The notes under the pieces are model-generated. The model made no database searches. It was not told the DNA's origin and worked only from the letters and a program-made list of their open reading frames with translations. Shown here piece by piece: positions 17,429 through 25,469 of a DNA stretch of 47,963 nucleotides (position 1 is the first letter of the stretch; each line of letters begins with the position of its first letter). The DNA lies in contig CANGJJ010000015.1 of assembly GCA_947454485.1 (NCBI GenBank), forward strand, positions 1 through 47,963, written 5' to 3'. The DNA is from Beijerinckiaceae bacterium (GTDB lineage: Bacteria > Pseudomonadota > Alphaproteobacteria > Rhizobiales > Beijerinckiaceae). A program made the translations under genes and the position numbers.

Positions 17429-17649
17429 CGCACCGCATCCAAAAAGCGCTGGCGCAGACTCTCATAGATCTCAGTCTGACCGAAGTTCGGGATGGCCTCG
17501 AGCGCCACTTGTGCGGCCTGCGTCAGTGCGTGGGGCGGCAGATCGCTTAGCCATGAGGAGAGTGGGGCCTTCATAGCCACCAGCAGGAAGAGACTGGTGA
17601 GAGCCAGAAGCGCGTAGCTGCGGGCGAGGGGAGAGTTGTGCTGTTGCAT
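17425..17649 (-). CDS. Small membrane protein at the end of the MBOAT operon
   Basis: 74 residues, no family recognised. One hydrophobic segment (about 11-30, SYALLALTSLFLLVAMKAPL) is followed by an amphipathic, probably periplasmic tail ending ESLRQRFLDAVR. It starts 10 bases after the stop of the MBOAT gene, so it is very likely part of that transcription unit and may be an accessory of the acyltransferase complex. The ribosome site is weak. Convergent overlap of 4 bp with the plus-strand TAXI-like gene. Confidence 0.65.
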   Translation of the reverse strand: MQQHNSPLARSYALLALTSLFLLVAMKAPLSSWLSDLPPHALTQAAQVALEAIPNFGQTEIYESLRQRFLDAVR

Positions 17650-17659
17650 CGCGCGCGCT

Positions 17660-19066
17660 CTAGAATTGGAAATAGATGAAAGGTGGAACGCCGGGCGGGG
17701 CGCAGATGCCCATCAGCCAGAGCGACAATGCCACGATGATGGCTTGTGCAGCGACAGGCAGGGGGCTGAAGGCGCGGGCAAGCTGCGCGCGCAAATCGGG
17801 GGGCGCAAATTGCAGGGCCATACCAAGAGCCATGAGACCACCGACAAGCGGCTTGAGCGTGGAGGCTTCTGTGTCATTCACAAAAATCAACGCGATGAAA
17901 TCTTTCGCAGCTTCGAGTGAGGGCGAGCGAAAGAAGATCCAGGCCAGCGTGACAAAGGCGAAGGTGAGAGCCCATCGCAAGATTTTTTGTGCGAATGGCA
18001 GGCCATCATGTTTGAGTTGACATGCGCGCTCAACCGCCAGGCCGACACCATGCAATGCACCCCAGATGACAAATTGCGCACCGGCCCCATGCCATAAGCC
18101 GCCGAGCAGCATGGTGAGGATGAGATTGCGATAGGTGTTGAACGTACCAAAGCGGCTGCCACCCAGCGGAATATAGACATAGTCCCGCAGCCAGCTCGAC
18201 AAAGTGATGTGCCAACGCCGCCAGAAGTCTTGCAGTGAGAGCGCACGATAGGGCTGGTTGAAATTGGTGGGAAACTGATAGCCAAGCAAATTGGCAATGC
18301 CAATTGCAATATCTGTGTAGCCACTGAAGTCGCAATAGATGACGATGGCATAGGCGACAGCCGCCATGACGAGATCAAGACTGCTGTAGGAGGCAGGATC
18401 TGCAAAGACTGGATCCACCAGACCAGCAGTCAAATGACCAGCGATGATGATTTTCTTGAAGAGCCCCCCCAGAATGAGAAGCGTGCTGCCAGCAACATCC
18501 ACTTGGCTCGGTTGTGAGGGGCGTGAGAGTTGTTGCAGAAAGTCTGCGGCGCGCACAATGGGGCCCGCGACCAGATGAGGAAAGAAGGCCATATAGAGCA
18601 TCACATCGCAGATGCTTCGCGAGGCCTTCACCTGTTGGCGATGCACATCGACGATATAGGAAATGCCATGGAAGGTCAGGAAGGAGATGGCAACCGGCAG
18701 GGCAAGCCCCGTCGTGCCAAGCTCAATCTTGAGGCCAACAAGTGCGAAGAGATTGAAGAGCTGCGCAGCGATAAAGTCATAATATTTAAAATAGCCGAGC
18801 AGCAGAAGATTGCCAGTGACCGCGCTGACGAGCACGACGCGCTGCGCGGTCATTCCCCGCCAGCGCTGTATCAGCTGTGCACCTGAAAAATTCCACAGAG
18901 AACTTGCCAGTAGCAGAAAGACGAAATGGCGATCCCATTGGGCATAGAAGAAATAGCTTGCCCCGAGCAGCATCCATTTTTTGGCGCTGTTGAAAGAGTT
19001 CAAAGACCATGTCGCACCAAAGACGACGAGGAAGAACAGATAGAACTCAATGGTCGGAAAGAGCAT
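17660..19066 (-). CDS. MBOAT-family O-acyltransferase (AlgI/PatA-like)
   Basis: Polytopic inner-membrane acyltransferase, 468 aa, that moves acyl groups from a cytoplasmic donor to the periplasmic side. Family hallmarks are LPVAISFLTFHGISYIVDVHR near 125-145, the DFWRRWHITLSSWLRDYVYIPLGG block (about 275-298), and the catalytic His in GGLWHGAGAQFVIWGALHG (about 320-338). Such proteins work with periplasmic SGNH/GDSL partners (AlgI with AlgJ/AlgX; PatA with PatB). Here three SGNH genes precede it and the nearest overlaps it by 20 bp, so a joint envelope polymer O-acetylation role is inferred. Whether the acceptor is an exopolysaccharide or peptidoglycan is not visible. Confidence 0.93.
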   Translation of the reverse strand: MLFPTIEFYLFFLVVFGATWSLNSFNSAKKWMLLGASYFFYAQWDRHFVFLLLASSLWNFSGAQLIQRWRGMTAQRVVLVSAVTGNLLLLGYFKYYDFIAAQLFNLFALVGLKIELGTTGLALPVAISFLTFHGISYIVDVHRQQVKASRSICDVMLYMAFFPHLVAGPIVRAADFLQQLSRPSQPSQVDVAGSTLLILGGLFKKIIIAGHLTAGLVDPVFADPASYSSLDLVMAAVAYAIVIYCDFSGYTDIAIGIANLLGYQFPTNFNQPYRALSLQDFWRRWHITLSSWLRDYVYIPLGGSRFGTFNTYRNLILTMLLGGLWHGAGAQFVIWGALHGVGLAVERACQLKHDGLPFAQKILRWALTFAFVTLAWIFFRSPSLEAAKDFIALIFVNDTEASTLKPLVGGLMALGMALQFAPPDLRAQLARAFSPLPVAAQAIIVALSLWLMGICAPPGVPPFIYFQF

Positions 19067-20624
19067 AATGGATCTTTCGCATCTCAGTCACAATCGGCTC
19101 GAGGAATCTGGCGAAGGATTTCGCACTCAACTCATAGCCAGCTCTTGTCAGATGAACATGGTCAGGCGCCATCAGCTTGGGATTGGCTGAGGCCCATGCT
19201 TGCGCGCCACAATTCTGCGGCATGATCGAAGACCAGTCCCATAGTTGCAATTTCTCGTCCTGAGCCAGTTCGATGATTTTCTGTCGAACGCGCTCAAGAT
19301 TGGGTGGAGGATTACAAGCCGAACCGCGTGAGGCTGCCGGAGGTGCAATCACCACAATCTTGGCGTCTGGCAATGTCTGCCTGATTTTCTGTAGCACGTT
19401 AAGATAGGTTGTGCCGTAACTCACAACATTGAGATTGTCGTTGAAGCCTTCGTTGGTGCCAAAGGCGAGGACGACCATATGCGGATTGAGGCGGCGCAAC
19501 TCATCCGTGAATACGCGCTCATCAAGCCGGTTGAGAATATCGATTGTGGCTCCAGGAAAACCGACCTTGCTGACCGACACGCCACTCTGTGAGTTGAAGA
19601 GCGCGACGCTTGCAATCGTAACGGGTGCATCCGTGAGAGTCTTGATTGTGACAGTCTGAAGATTGGTCGGTCGACCATTTGTGGCGGTGCGCAGAACAAC
19701 GCGCTCATTCCGGTCTGATTTGAGTTGGTGCACACTCGGCTTCATCCCATCGACTTTGACTTCGATAGAGCCGTGATTGGGGCCAACCAGAACCTCAATC
19801 TCCATCACATCCCATGCAATGCCTTTCTCCGATTTGAAGGAGAGGGTTTCGCCCGCATGGGTGGCAAGGGCATTATAGCCAGACAAATAGAAGGCATTTT
19901 TATCAGTGGATTTTTGTAAGGCCGTATAGGTCCAGCCGCTGCTGGCCTCGATGCTCACTGCAGAATGACGCAGGCCCGCATGCGGACGGCCCGCTTCCAC
20001 ATAGCCCACACCACCATCACCAAAGCGCGCTTGTAACAAGCGGCGCACTTCACCAGTGAAGAAATCGGCAGCTGTATGACTGTCGCCAATTTGTAAAATC
20101 CGCAGACTGCCTTTGCTCGCGCGTTGCGGTGCCGCGCGCCCGCGCGAACGATCCATGGCAATGCGTTGCTCGCTGACGCGGATCTCGGCGTCATAGAGAT
20201 CTTCTGGCGGTATGGGAGCGGCAACGGGCGGCGCGATGGGTGGCACGGCTTGCAGCGTTGTGCTGGGCGGCAGCAAAGCGGCGACGATTTCAGGCCCGCT
20301 CATCACCTCTTCTTTTGGCAACAACACGGCTACCGGCGGCAATGGTTTGGTCTTGGGGCCGATGAGAAAGCGATCTGTGCGTGGGGGAAAGGCTTGCCTT
20401 TGGCGCGGGCGTTCAAATCGGTTGGTTGTATAGAGTGGATGAGGAGGCGCGCCGATAGCGGGGCTGATGAGCGAGGCAAATGACAGGCGCGGCTGTTGCG
20501 GTGTTGGTATGGGCTCAGAGCTTTTTGTCGAAAACGTAAAATGCACGACCGCAAAAAGCGCCACGCTCCCGCCGACGATGGCAGCGAGCCGCAGAGCTTT
20601 GGTGCTTTCGCGCCATGCGATCAT
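19047..20624 (-). CDS. Membrane-anchored SGNH/GDSL esterase-acyltransferase
   Basis: 525 residues: a membrane anchor near the N-terminus (about 12-30), a long Pro-rich linker (about 35-140), then an SGNH domain. Block I is GDSHTAADFF (Ser 182), block III is GTNEGFND near 395, and block V is DHVHLTRAGY near 490 with the catalytic Asp/His. The region between blocks I and III carries a beta-rich insertion (about 210-340), possibly a carbohydrate-binding module as in AlgX or PatB-like enzymes. It overlaps the upstream SGNH gene by 4 bp (ATGA) and the downstream MBOAT gene by 20 bp. It is the best candidate for the periplasmic transferase partner of the MBOAT protein. Confidence 0.85.
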   Translation of the reverse strand: MIAWRESTKALRLAAIVGGSVALFAVVHFTFSTKSSEPIPTPQQPRLSFASLISPAIGAPPHPLYTTNRFERPRQRQAFPPRTDRFLIGPKTKPLPPVAVLLPKEEVMSGPEIVAALLPPSTTLQAVPPIAPPVAAPIPPEDLYDAEIRVSEQRIAMDRSRGRAAPQRASKGSLRILQIGDSHTAADFFTGEVRRLLQARFGDGGVGYVEAGRPHAGLRHSAVSIEASSGWTYTALQKSTDKNAFYLSGYNALATHAGETLSFKSEKGIAWDVMEIEVLVGPNHGSIEVKVDGMKPSVHQLKSDRNERVVLRTATNGRPTNLQTVTIKTLTDAPVTIASVALFNSQSGVSVSKVGFPGATIDILNRLDERVFTDELRRLNPHMVVLAFGTNEGFNDNLNVVSYGTTYLNVLQKIRQTLPDAKIVVIAPPAASRGSACNPPPNLERVRQKIIELAQDEKLQLWDWSSIMPQNCGAQAWASANPKLMAPDHVHLTRAGYELSAKSFARFLEPIVTEMRKIHYALSDH

Positions 20625-21394
20625 TTACAACCGGTCTCCGAGACTGCACTGACAGCGCCGCCATGACGTTCCAGATGGTCGGTGATTTTCGTCCACACAT
20701 AAGCGGCGATGAGGTCATAGCCTGCGCCAGTGAAGTGAATTCCATCACTCGCGCGCAATTGCACACGTGAGCCTGACGCATCGGTGTAATAGGGCTGGAA
20801 GGTCTCTTCGCCCGAGGTCGAGAGCGTCCAAGGCGCGACATAGGTCACGCGCTCTTGCTTCATCTCGTTGATGGCCTCTTTGAAGATGATGTTCTTCTCG
20901 AGTGCATCTTTGTTGGACGCATCATCGCGCAAGACCGGAATACCAAGCCACAAAATGCTGGCATGGGTGGAGGCAGCACTCTGCAAGAATGCACTCACTT
21001 GGTCTTTGTAGGCTGCAGTCCAATTGGGGGCCGTCAGATCAACGCGGTTCTTGCCACTGATATCGACAACTGGATTGCGATCATTCAGCCCAAAGGAGAC
21101 AACGAAGAGATTGGGCTTGAAGTCTGTCAAAATGGTTTTGACTTTGGCCGGCCAGTTGAACTTATCCGCGCGCGCCAGGCCTGTGCCGATTTCGCCAAAG
21201 CGCCCTGTGCGCAATGTTTGTTTCAGGCATGGGTTTTTTGAGATGCGCCGCTGCACGCCGCCCCATACGCCATCGGCCATAGAGTCGCCGACAAAAGCGA
21301 TGCGGATAGGTTCGGCAGCAAAAGTTCGTGCAGTATGGATGCTGGTGAAAGCCCCAGCCAAAGTAGCAAGTGCAATGCGGCGCGTGATCATCAA
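20621..21394 (-). CDS. Secreted SGNH hydrolase (DUF459-like)
   Basis: 257 aa. A twin-arginine-like signal (ITRRIALATLAGAF) ends near FAAEP (about 27). Block I is GDSMADG (Ser 38), followed by FGLNDRNPV and DGIHFTGAGYDL with the Asp/His pair. The overall order resembles DUF459-type periplasmic SGNH proteins often found beside AlgI-like MBOAT genes. Two ATGs are adjacent at the start (21394 and 21391). Coupled to the membrane-anchored SGNH gene downstream by ATGA. Confidence 0.85.
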   Translation of the reverse strand: MMITRRIALATLAGAFTSIHTARTFAAEPIRIAFVGDSMADGVWGGVQRRISKNPCLKQTLRTGRFGEIGTGLARADKFNWPAKVKTILTDFKPNLFVVSFGLNDRNPVVDISGKNRVDLTAPNWTAAYKDQVSAFLQSAASTHASILWLGIPVLRDDASNKDALEKNIIFKEAINEMKQERVTYVAPWTLSTSGEETFQPYYTDASGSRVQLRASDGIHFTGAGYDLIAAYVWTKITDHLERHGGAVSAVSETGCK

Positions 21395-21418
21395 GATAGC
21401 CTGAGCAAAGAGAGTGGT

Positions 21419-22099
21419 TTATGCGCTTCCGCGCGTATCAATCTTGGCGCGATATTTTTTCTTTTTCTTCTTCGTCGACGCGCTTGTATAGGCTGGCTGC
21501 AATGCGCGCACAGGTGTGGCGCGATCATCGCGCAGCCCGCTCTTTTCTTTGACGCGCGACCACAAAGCGCCATAGCCCTTCATGGTAAAATGAACGCCAT
21601 CGGCAGCGCGCAGTGATCGGTCACAAAAGTTGTCGTCCGCAACACTCACATAAGTGATCTGCGCATGGCGGCGAAGCTTGTCTTGCAGCAATCGGTCCAG
21701 CTGCACGACATTGGTGTTCCAGGTTTTCAGAACACAGGGCGGGCCCATCCACACGATGCGCAGATTGTTGCGCTGAACATAATCGACGATTGTGTCGATA
21801 GCTTTGTCGACGCCTTTGATATTGCCAACAGCATCATTGGTACCAAGGCTGACAACGGCAACTTGTGAGGAGTCGATCCGGCGCAATTGGTTGAGAATAT
21901 CGGCCGAGCGGATGGCAACGCTGTTATGAGCCAAGCGATCCGACCCACCCGCCAGCGAGAGGCCGACACCGATACTGTCGCCCAGAATGATGACCTTGGC
22001 AGAGGCAGCCGCAGGCGCGCTTGCAGCCACAAGCAGAGCGGCGGCGACAAGGGCCTGTCTTAAAGGCGACAAGCTGACCCAGAATCGCTGAAAGCGCAT
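21419..22099 (-). CDS. Secreted SGNH hydrolase with basic tail
   Basis: 226 aa with a signal peptide (hydrophobic about 15-33). Block I is GDSIGVGL (Ser 42), block III LGTNDAVGN, block V ADGVHFTMKGYGALW. A C-terminal tail of about 25 residues contains a run of six lysines (TKKKKKKYRAK), which could bind an acidic polymer in the periplasm. It is the first gene of the SGNH/MBOAT operon, 24 bp before the next. The family covers esterases and O-acetyltransferases; the direction of the reaction cannot be told from the sequence. Confidence 0.83.
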   Translation of the reverse strand: MRFQRFWVSLSPLRQALVAAALLVAASAPAAASAKVIILGDSIGVGLSLAGGSDRLAHNSVAIRSADILNQLRRIDSSQVAVVSLGTNDAVGNIKGVDKAIDTIVDYVQRNNLRIVWMGPPCVLKTWNTNVVQLDRLLQDKLRRHAQITYVSVADDNFCDRSLRAADGVHFTMKGYGALWSRVKEKSGLRDDRATPVRALQPAYTSASTKKKKKKYRAKIDTRGSA

Positions 22100-22378
22100 G
22101 AGATCCTCGGATTTGGTCAGCCGCCAGTTGTTAACGAAATGCGTTAATAGTCCTCTAATTCAATGGCTTTTGAGCGGATTTTGGTCGGGCCGTAGACAGC
22201 CTGAAAAGATGGCGGCAGGGTGGCAATGCTGGCTTTTTGGGCCAAAACGGCTGGTCTCCATCAATATGACTGTTTTTGTCATGCCGAGGGGTTAGAGTTC
22301 TCTCATCCCCGCCAAGACCTTCATCTCCGCTGGTGCTGCCGCACCAGTTAACAAATTGTTTTTAAAAGAGGATCTGAC
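22100..22378. other. Divergent promoter region with leader hairpin
   Basis: About 280 bp between the SGNH/MBOAT operon (minus) and the HD gene (plus). It must hold promoters for both, but I could not fix -35/-10 pairs confidently. Just upstream of the HD gene a 7-bp hairpin, CTGGTGC/GCACCAG (22330-22336 with 22341-22347), is followed by an AT-rich stretch and the ribosome site AGAGGA; it might influence translation initiation. Confidence 0.45.
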
Positions 22379-22933
22379 ATGCCCAGCCTGCGTTTCGAAC
22401 AAGCCCTCGTTTATGCCAATTCCATTCATGCCGCCCAGCGCCGTAAAGGGACGGATGCGCCCTATATCAGCCATTTGCTGGGGGTGGCCTCGCTGGTCAT
22501 CGAACATGGAGGCAGCGAAGATCAGGCCATTGCGGCCCTTTTGCATGATGCAGCCGAAGATCAGGGCGGCCAGGCCCGCCTGATCGATATCCGCGCCCGT
22601 TTTGGTCCGCAGGTTGCTGATATCGTGGCAGATTGCACGGATTCCTATGATGCGGTGAAAGCCGAATGGCGGGGGCGCAAGGAAGCCTATCTGGCCATTC
22701 TGGGCCAAAAACCCGCGACGTCTTTGCTGGTGTCACTGGCTGACAAAACCCACAATGCCGAGGCGATCCTGAATGACTGGCATTGTGTGGGGGATGAAAT
22801 CTGGAGCCGGTTTACGGGCGGGCGCGAGGGTAGCCATTGGTACTATCGGCAAGTGGCGATGATTTTGGGAGAGCGGCTGCCCGGGCCCTTGGCACAGCGC
22901 CTTGAACGGGCCGTGAAGTCTTTTACGGCTTAG
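22379..22933 (+). CDS. HD-domain hydrolase, MESH1/small alarmone hydrolase-like
   Basis: 184 aa single-domain HD phosphohydrolase. The order of motifs matches the hydrolase domain of SpoT/Rel and the stand-alone MESH1/SAH enzymes: AQRRKGTDAPYISHLLGVA (His 32), AALLHDAAEDQGG (His 56, Asp 57, Glu 60, Asp 61), RFGPQVADIVADCTDS and SLADKTHNAEAIL (Asp 122, Asn 126). These residues would bind Mn2+ and (p)ppGpp or, in MESH1, also NADPH. No synthetase domain is present. Start ATG 22379 with AGAGGA upstream. It is convergent with the WYL regulator, stops overlapping by 3-4 bp. The substrate is inferred. Confidence 0.85.
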   Translation: MPSLRFEQALVYANSIHAAQRRKGTDAPYISHLLGVASLVIEHGGSEDQAIAALLHDAAEDQGGQARLIDIRARFGPQVADIVADCTDSYDAVKAEWRGRKEAYLAILGQKPATSLLVSLADKTHNAEAILNDWHCVGDEIWSRFTGGREGSHWYYRQVAMILGERLPGPLAQRLERAVKSFTA

Positions 22934-23925
22934 GGAAGGGCCGGGAAGTCGGAGCGCTGGTGGCCATTAACGAGGTCTCGCAGCGCTTTTGGCTCGATCA
23001 CGGTCACTTTGTCGCCCCAGGCATAGAGATACCAAGCCATTTCCAGCAGGCCGGATGATTTGAAGCGAACCACCAGCGAACCGTCGGGCAGATATTCTTC
23101 CATCTGCGTTGGGTGAAACTGGAAAGAGGCAGCTTGCGGGGCGGCCTCTGGTGCGAAAAGCCATTCGATATGGCTCAATTCATTTTCGCGTTGGTAGACG
23201 CCAAAGGCTTTGTTGGCGAAGTCTTGCAGATCAAAGCCATCGGGGCGCGTAAAGAAGTCTTCTTCAATGGAGGCGCTGCTCACATTGTCGAGGCGATAAG
23301 TTTTGACAGTGGGTCCACGGCGGCTCGCCGGATCTTCCGCAACAAGATAGCGACGCGGTCCAGACAAGAAACCGAGCGGTGCTACTTTGCGATGTGACTC
23401 GTCGGGACCAAAATGCGACCGATATTTGATGGTGACATAGCGGCAGGCTTTGATCGCATCGACGAGTACTGTGTGGATCGTCTCATTGATGCGAGCGCGC
23501 GGACCGGGACGCGCAACAAAACCTTGCGCTTCCAAAATCGCTTCGGTGTCGGGCTCTAGTTTTGTCTTCGAGCGCGGGATCAGGCTCAACACTTTGTCTT
23601 GTAAGACGCGCAAGGCGCGCAGCTCAGGATGAAGGCCAGAGCGATCAAGGTGATGGGCAGCAAGTTCAAGCGCTGCAAGTTCTTCAGCACTCACACTAAT
23701 GAAATCGCGCAAGCCAGAATTGCCAAGCTTCCAGCGCCGGCGTCCCTCGTTATCAAGTGATATCTCAACGTCAGGAAATTGTAATTCAAGCGCACGCATC
23801 ATGCGCTGTGCTGTGCGATGTGAGACGTGAAAGATTTCGCGAACTTCTTCGAGCCCAAGACCCTGATGACGAGCCGAAATCAGGGTCGCTAATTGAAGAA
23901 GCTGATCTGCTTTGGAGTAGGACAC
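22930..23925 (-). CDS. WYL-domain transcriptional regulator (YafY-like)
   Basis: 331 aa. The N-terminal winged helix (about 3-60, KADQLLQLATLISARHQGLGLEEVREIF then SHRTAQRMMRALE) is followed by a WYL ligand-sensing domain (about 150-215; CRYVTIKYRSHFGPDESHRKVAPLGFLSGPRRYLVA) and a WCX extension. The GTG at 23925 is preferred over the GTG at 23940 because GGAAGG lies 7 bases upstream of it. WYL regulators respond to nucleotides or single-stranded nucleic acids in several bacterial stress and defence systems; the target here is unknown. A triple half-site array at 23951-23974 upstream is a candidate autoregulatory operator. Confidence 0.88.
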   Translation of the reverse strand: MSYSKADQLLQLATLISARHQGLGLEEVREIFHVSHRTAQRMMRALELQFPDVEISLDNEGRRRWKLGNSGLRDFISVSAEELAALELAAHHLDRSGLHPELRALRVLQDKVLSLIPRSKTKLEPDTEAILEAQGFVARPGPRARINETIHTVLVDAIKACRYVTIKYRSHFGPDESHRKVAPLGFLSGPRRYLVAEDPASRRGPTVKTYRLDNVSSASIEEDFFTRPDGFDLQDFANKAFGVYQRENELSHIEWLFAPEAAPQAASFQFHPTQMEEYLPDGSLVVRFKSSGLLEMAWYLYAWGDKVTVIEPKALRDLVNGHQRSDFPALP

Positions 23926-24248
23926 GTCGCAACCTTCCACTTGAGATCAATGACAGTTGCGTCATAGGGGTGACAAAAACTGGCATTACATTAAGTTTAC
24001 ATCATATGACTTAAATGAAAAGACGTTTCAGCTATGAGTTGCTTGCGTTGCGCAGTTGAAATCAAAGAAAGCCGCAATTTTATTAGCTTTTTTGATCGCA
24101 CTCCCAATTAGGAAAAAAGAATATAAATGCGTTTCGTTTGGGGGAACGGAAGGGCAAATATCATCAACTCATGCATGATTGGTTCGAAACTCATTCCCAA
24201 AGTAGAATACAAAATCTATCTCAGACAAGACTAGACGGGCGCCATGAC
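23926..24248. other. AT-rich intergenic region upstream of the WYL regulator
   Basis: About 320 bp with no plausible gene on either strand; clearly more AT-rich than its surroundings. It contains TGAC-N6-GTCA-N6-TGAC (23951-23974), alternating half-sites 26-50 bp upstream of the WYL start. An imperfect inverted repeat CAAAGAAAGC/GCTTTTTTG occurs near 24063-24095. Otherwise nothing recognised. Confidence 0.5.
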
Positions 24249-24283
24249 AAAAAATGACGCCGCATGTTTCAAGATGCGGCGTC
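24249..24283 (-). terminator. Terminator of the flavin monooxygenase gene
   Basis: A perfect 10-bp stem, GACGCCGCAT with ATGCGGCGTC (24256-24265 and 24274-24283), 8-base loop, followed on the minus strand by A then TTTTTT. It lies 30 bp after the stop of the monooxygenase gene. Confidence 0.88.
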
Positions 24284-24313
24284 GGTCATCGAACAGACGG
24301 TAAAAGCTTATAA

Positions 24314-25459
24314 TCAGCTATTTTCGAGCGGTGCGGTCCAAGCGTCATATCCATAGAGCCAGTCAGGATTTGTCGCGTTGCGCATCCAATTATTAGCCGA
24401 GGATCCTGCTTGCACGGCTGAGCAACGCGGCAAGCGTGTGGCTTCATATGACTTGAAACGCTCATTCATCTCCTGTCGTGTTGCGCCTTCAAGGCAACGT
24501 GACAGAATCACAGCATCTTCGAGTGCCATTGCTGCACCAGAGGCCATATAGGGCGTCATGGGATGACAGGCATCACCGAGCAAAGTCATATTGCCGCGCG
24601 TCCAATGCGGCAGGGGATCGCGTTCAAAGATGCCCCATTTATGGACTTCAGGAGCTGCAGCAAGCACAGCGCGCACATCTGGGTGGAAGGTTTTGAAAGC
24701 CTCCTGCAATTCGCCCAGATCGCCCTTGGTGGACCAGCTTTCGCGCGTCATCCAATCAGCTTTCTCGGGCGTGCTTGTGACGAAATAGACTTCGTCGCGA
24801 TTGGCTGTTGTGAAATAGATGACGATATGGCGGTCCGGTCCCCACCATTTGGTGCGCGACAAACCAATGTCGACATTCTTTAAGAGTGAGACAGGGAAGG
24901 TGGTGCGATAGGCTACGCGCCCGGTGAAGCGTGGCTGCTCAGGCCCCACGATATAATCGCGGATGAGCGAGTGCACGCCATCAGCTGCAATGACGGCATC
25001 GACATCGATGCGCTCGCCATCTTCAAAGAAGAGCGAAGCACTACTGCCATCTTGGTCGATACGCTTCAATTTACGATTGAGCGCGATCTTGTCTGCTGGA
25101 ACCAGATCGGCCAGCGCTGCATGCAGATCCCCGCGATGCATCGCAAGGAAGGGCGCGCCATATCGCTCTTCGACTTCTTTGCCGAGCGGAAATTCGTTTG
25201 TCGTATCGCCGGTGATCGCATCGCGATTGAGTGATGTGCGCGGGGCAAAAGCCGTCTCGCGCAAGCGTTTCTCAATACCAAGGCCGCGATGCACCTTCAT
25301 CACATTGGGGCTTTGCTGAATGCCCGCGCCCACGCGGGCAAAGCGGCTTGCTTGTTCATAGACCGTGACATTGAAGCCCTGCTTTAGCAGCAGATGGGCA
25401 GCGGCAAGGCCACCAATGCCTGCGCCAACAATCGCGATCCGGGGTCCGGTTGTGCTCAT
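24314..25459 (-). CDS. FAD-dependent aromatic monooxygenase (6-hydroxynicotinate 3-monooxygenase-like)
   Basis: Group A flavoprotein hydroxylase, 381 aa. The Rossmann motif is GAGIGG at 12-17, the DG motif is IAADGVHS near 160, and the FAD ribityl site is LLGDACHPM near 295. Blocks TKWWGPDRHIVIYFTTANRD, NPDWLYGYDAW and the C-terminal pattern are, from memory of the family, closer to NicC (6-hydroxynicotinate 3-monooxygenase, decarboxylating) than to salicylate hydroxylase or PobA. It ends a minus-strand block with a Bug receptor (10 bp upstream) and, above a terminator, a molybdenum hydroxylase pair. The substrate is inferred from that context. Confidence 0.85.
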   Translation of the reverse strand: MSTTGPRIAIVGAGIGGLAAAHLLLKQGFNVTVYEQASRFARVGAGIQQSPNVMKVHRGLGIEKRLRETAFAPRTSLNRDAITGDTTNEFPLGKEVEERYGAPFLAMHRGDLHAALADLVPADKIALNRKLKRIDQDGSSASLFFEDGERIDVDAVIAADGVHSLIRDYIVGPEQPRFTGRVAYRTTFPVSLLKNVDIGLSRTKWWGPDRHIVIYFTTANRDEVYFVTSTPEKADWMTRESWSTKGDLGELQEAFKTFHPDVRAVLAAAPEVHKWGIFERDPLPHWTRGNMTLLGDACHPMTPYMASGAAMALEDAVILSRCLEGATRQEMNERFKSYEATRLPRCSAVQAGSSANNWMRNATNPDWLYGYDAWTAPLENS

Positions 25460-25469
25460 TCTCTTGATC

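Noticed and set aside
24063-24095. Imperfect CAAAGAAAGC/GCTTTTTTG repeat as a terminator
   Set aside because: The arms mismatch, the loop is long and there is no gene ending next to it.
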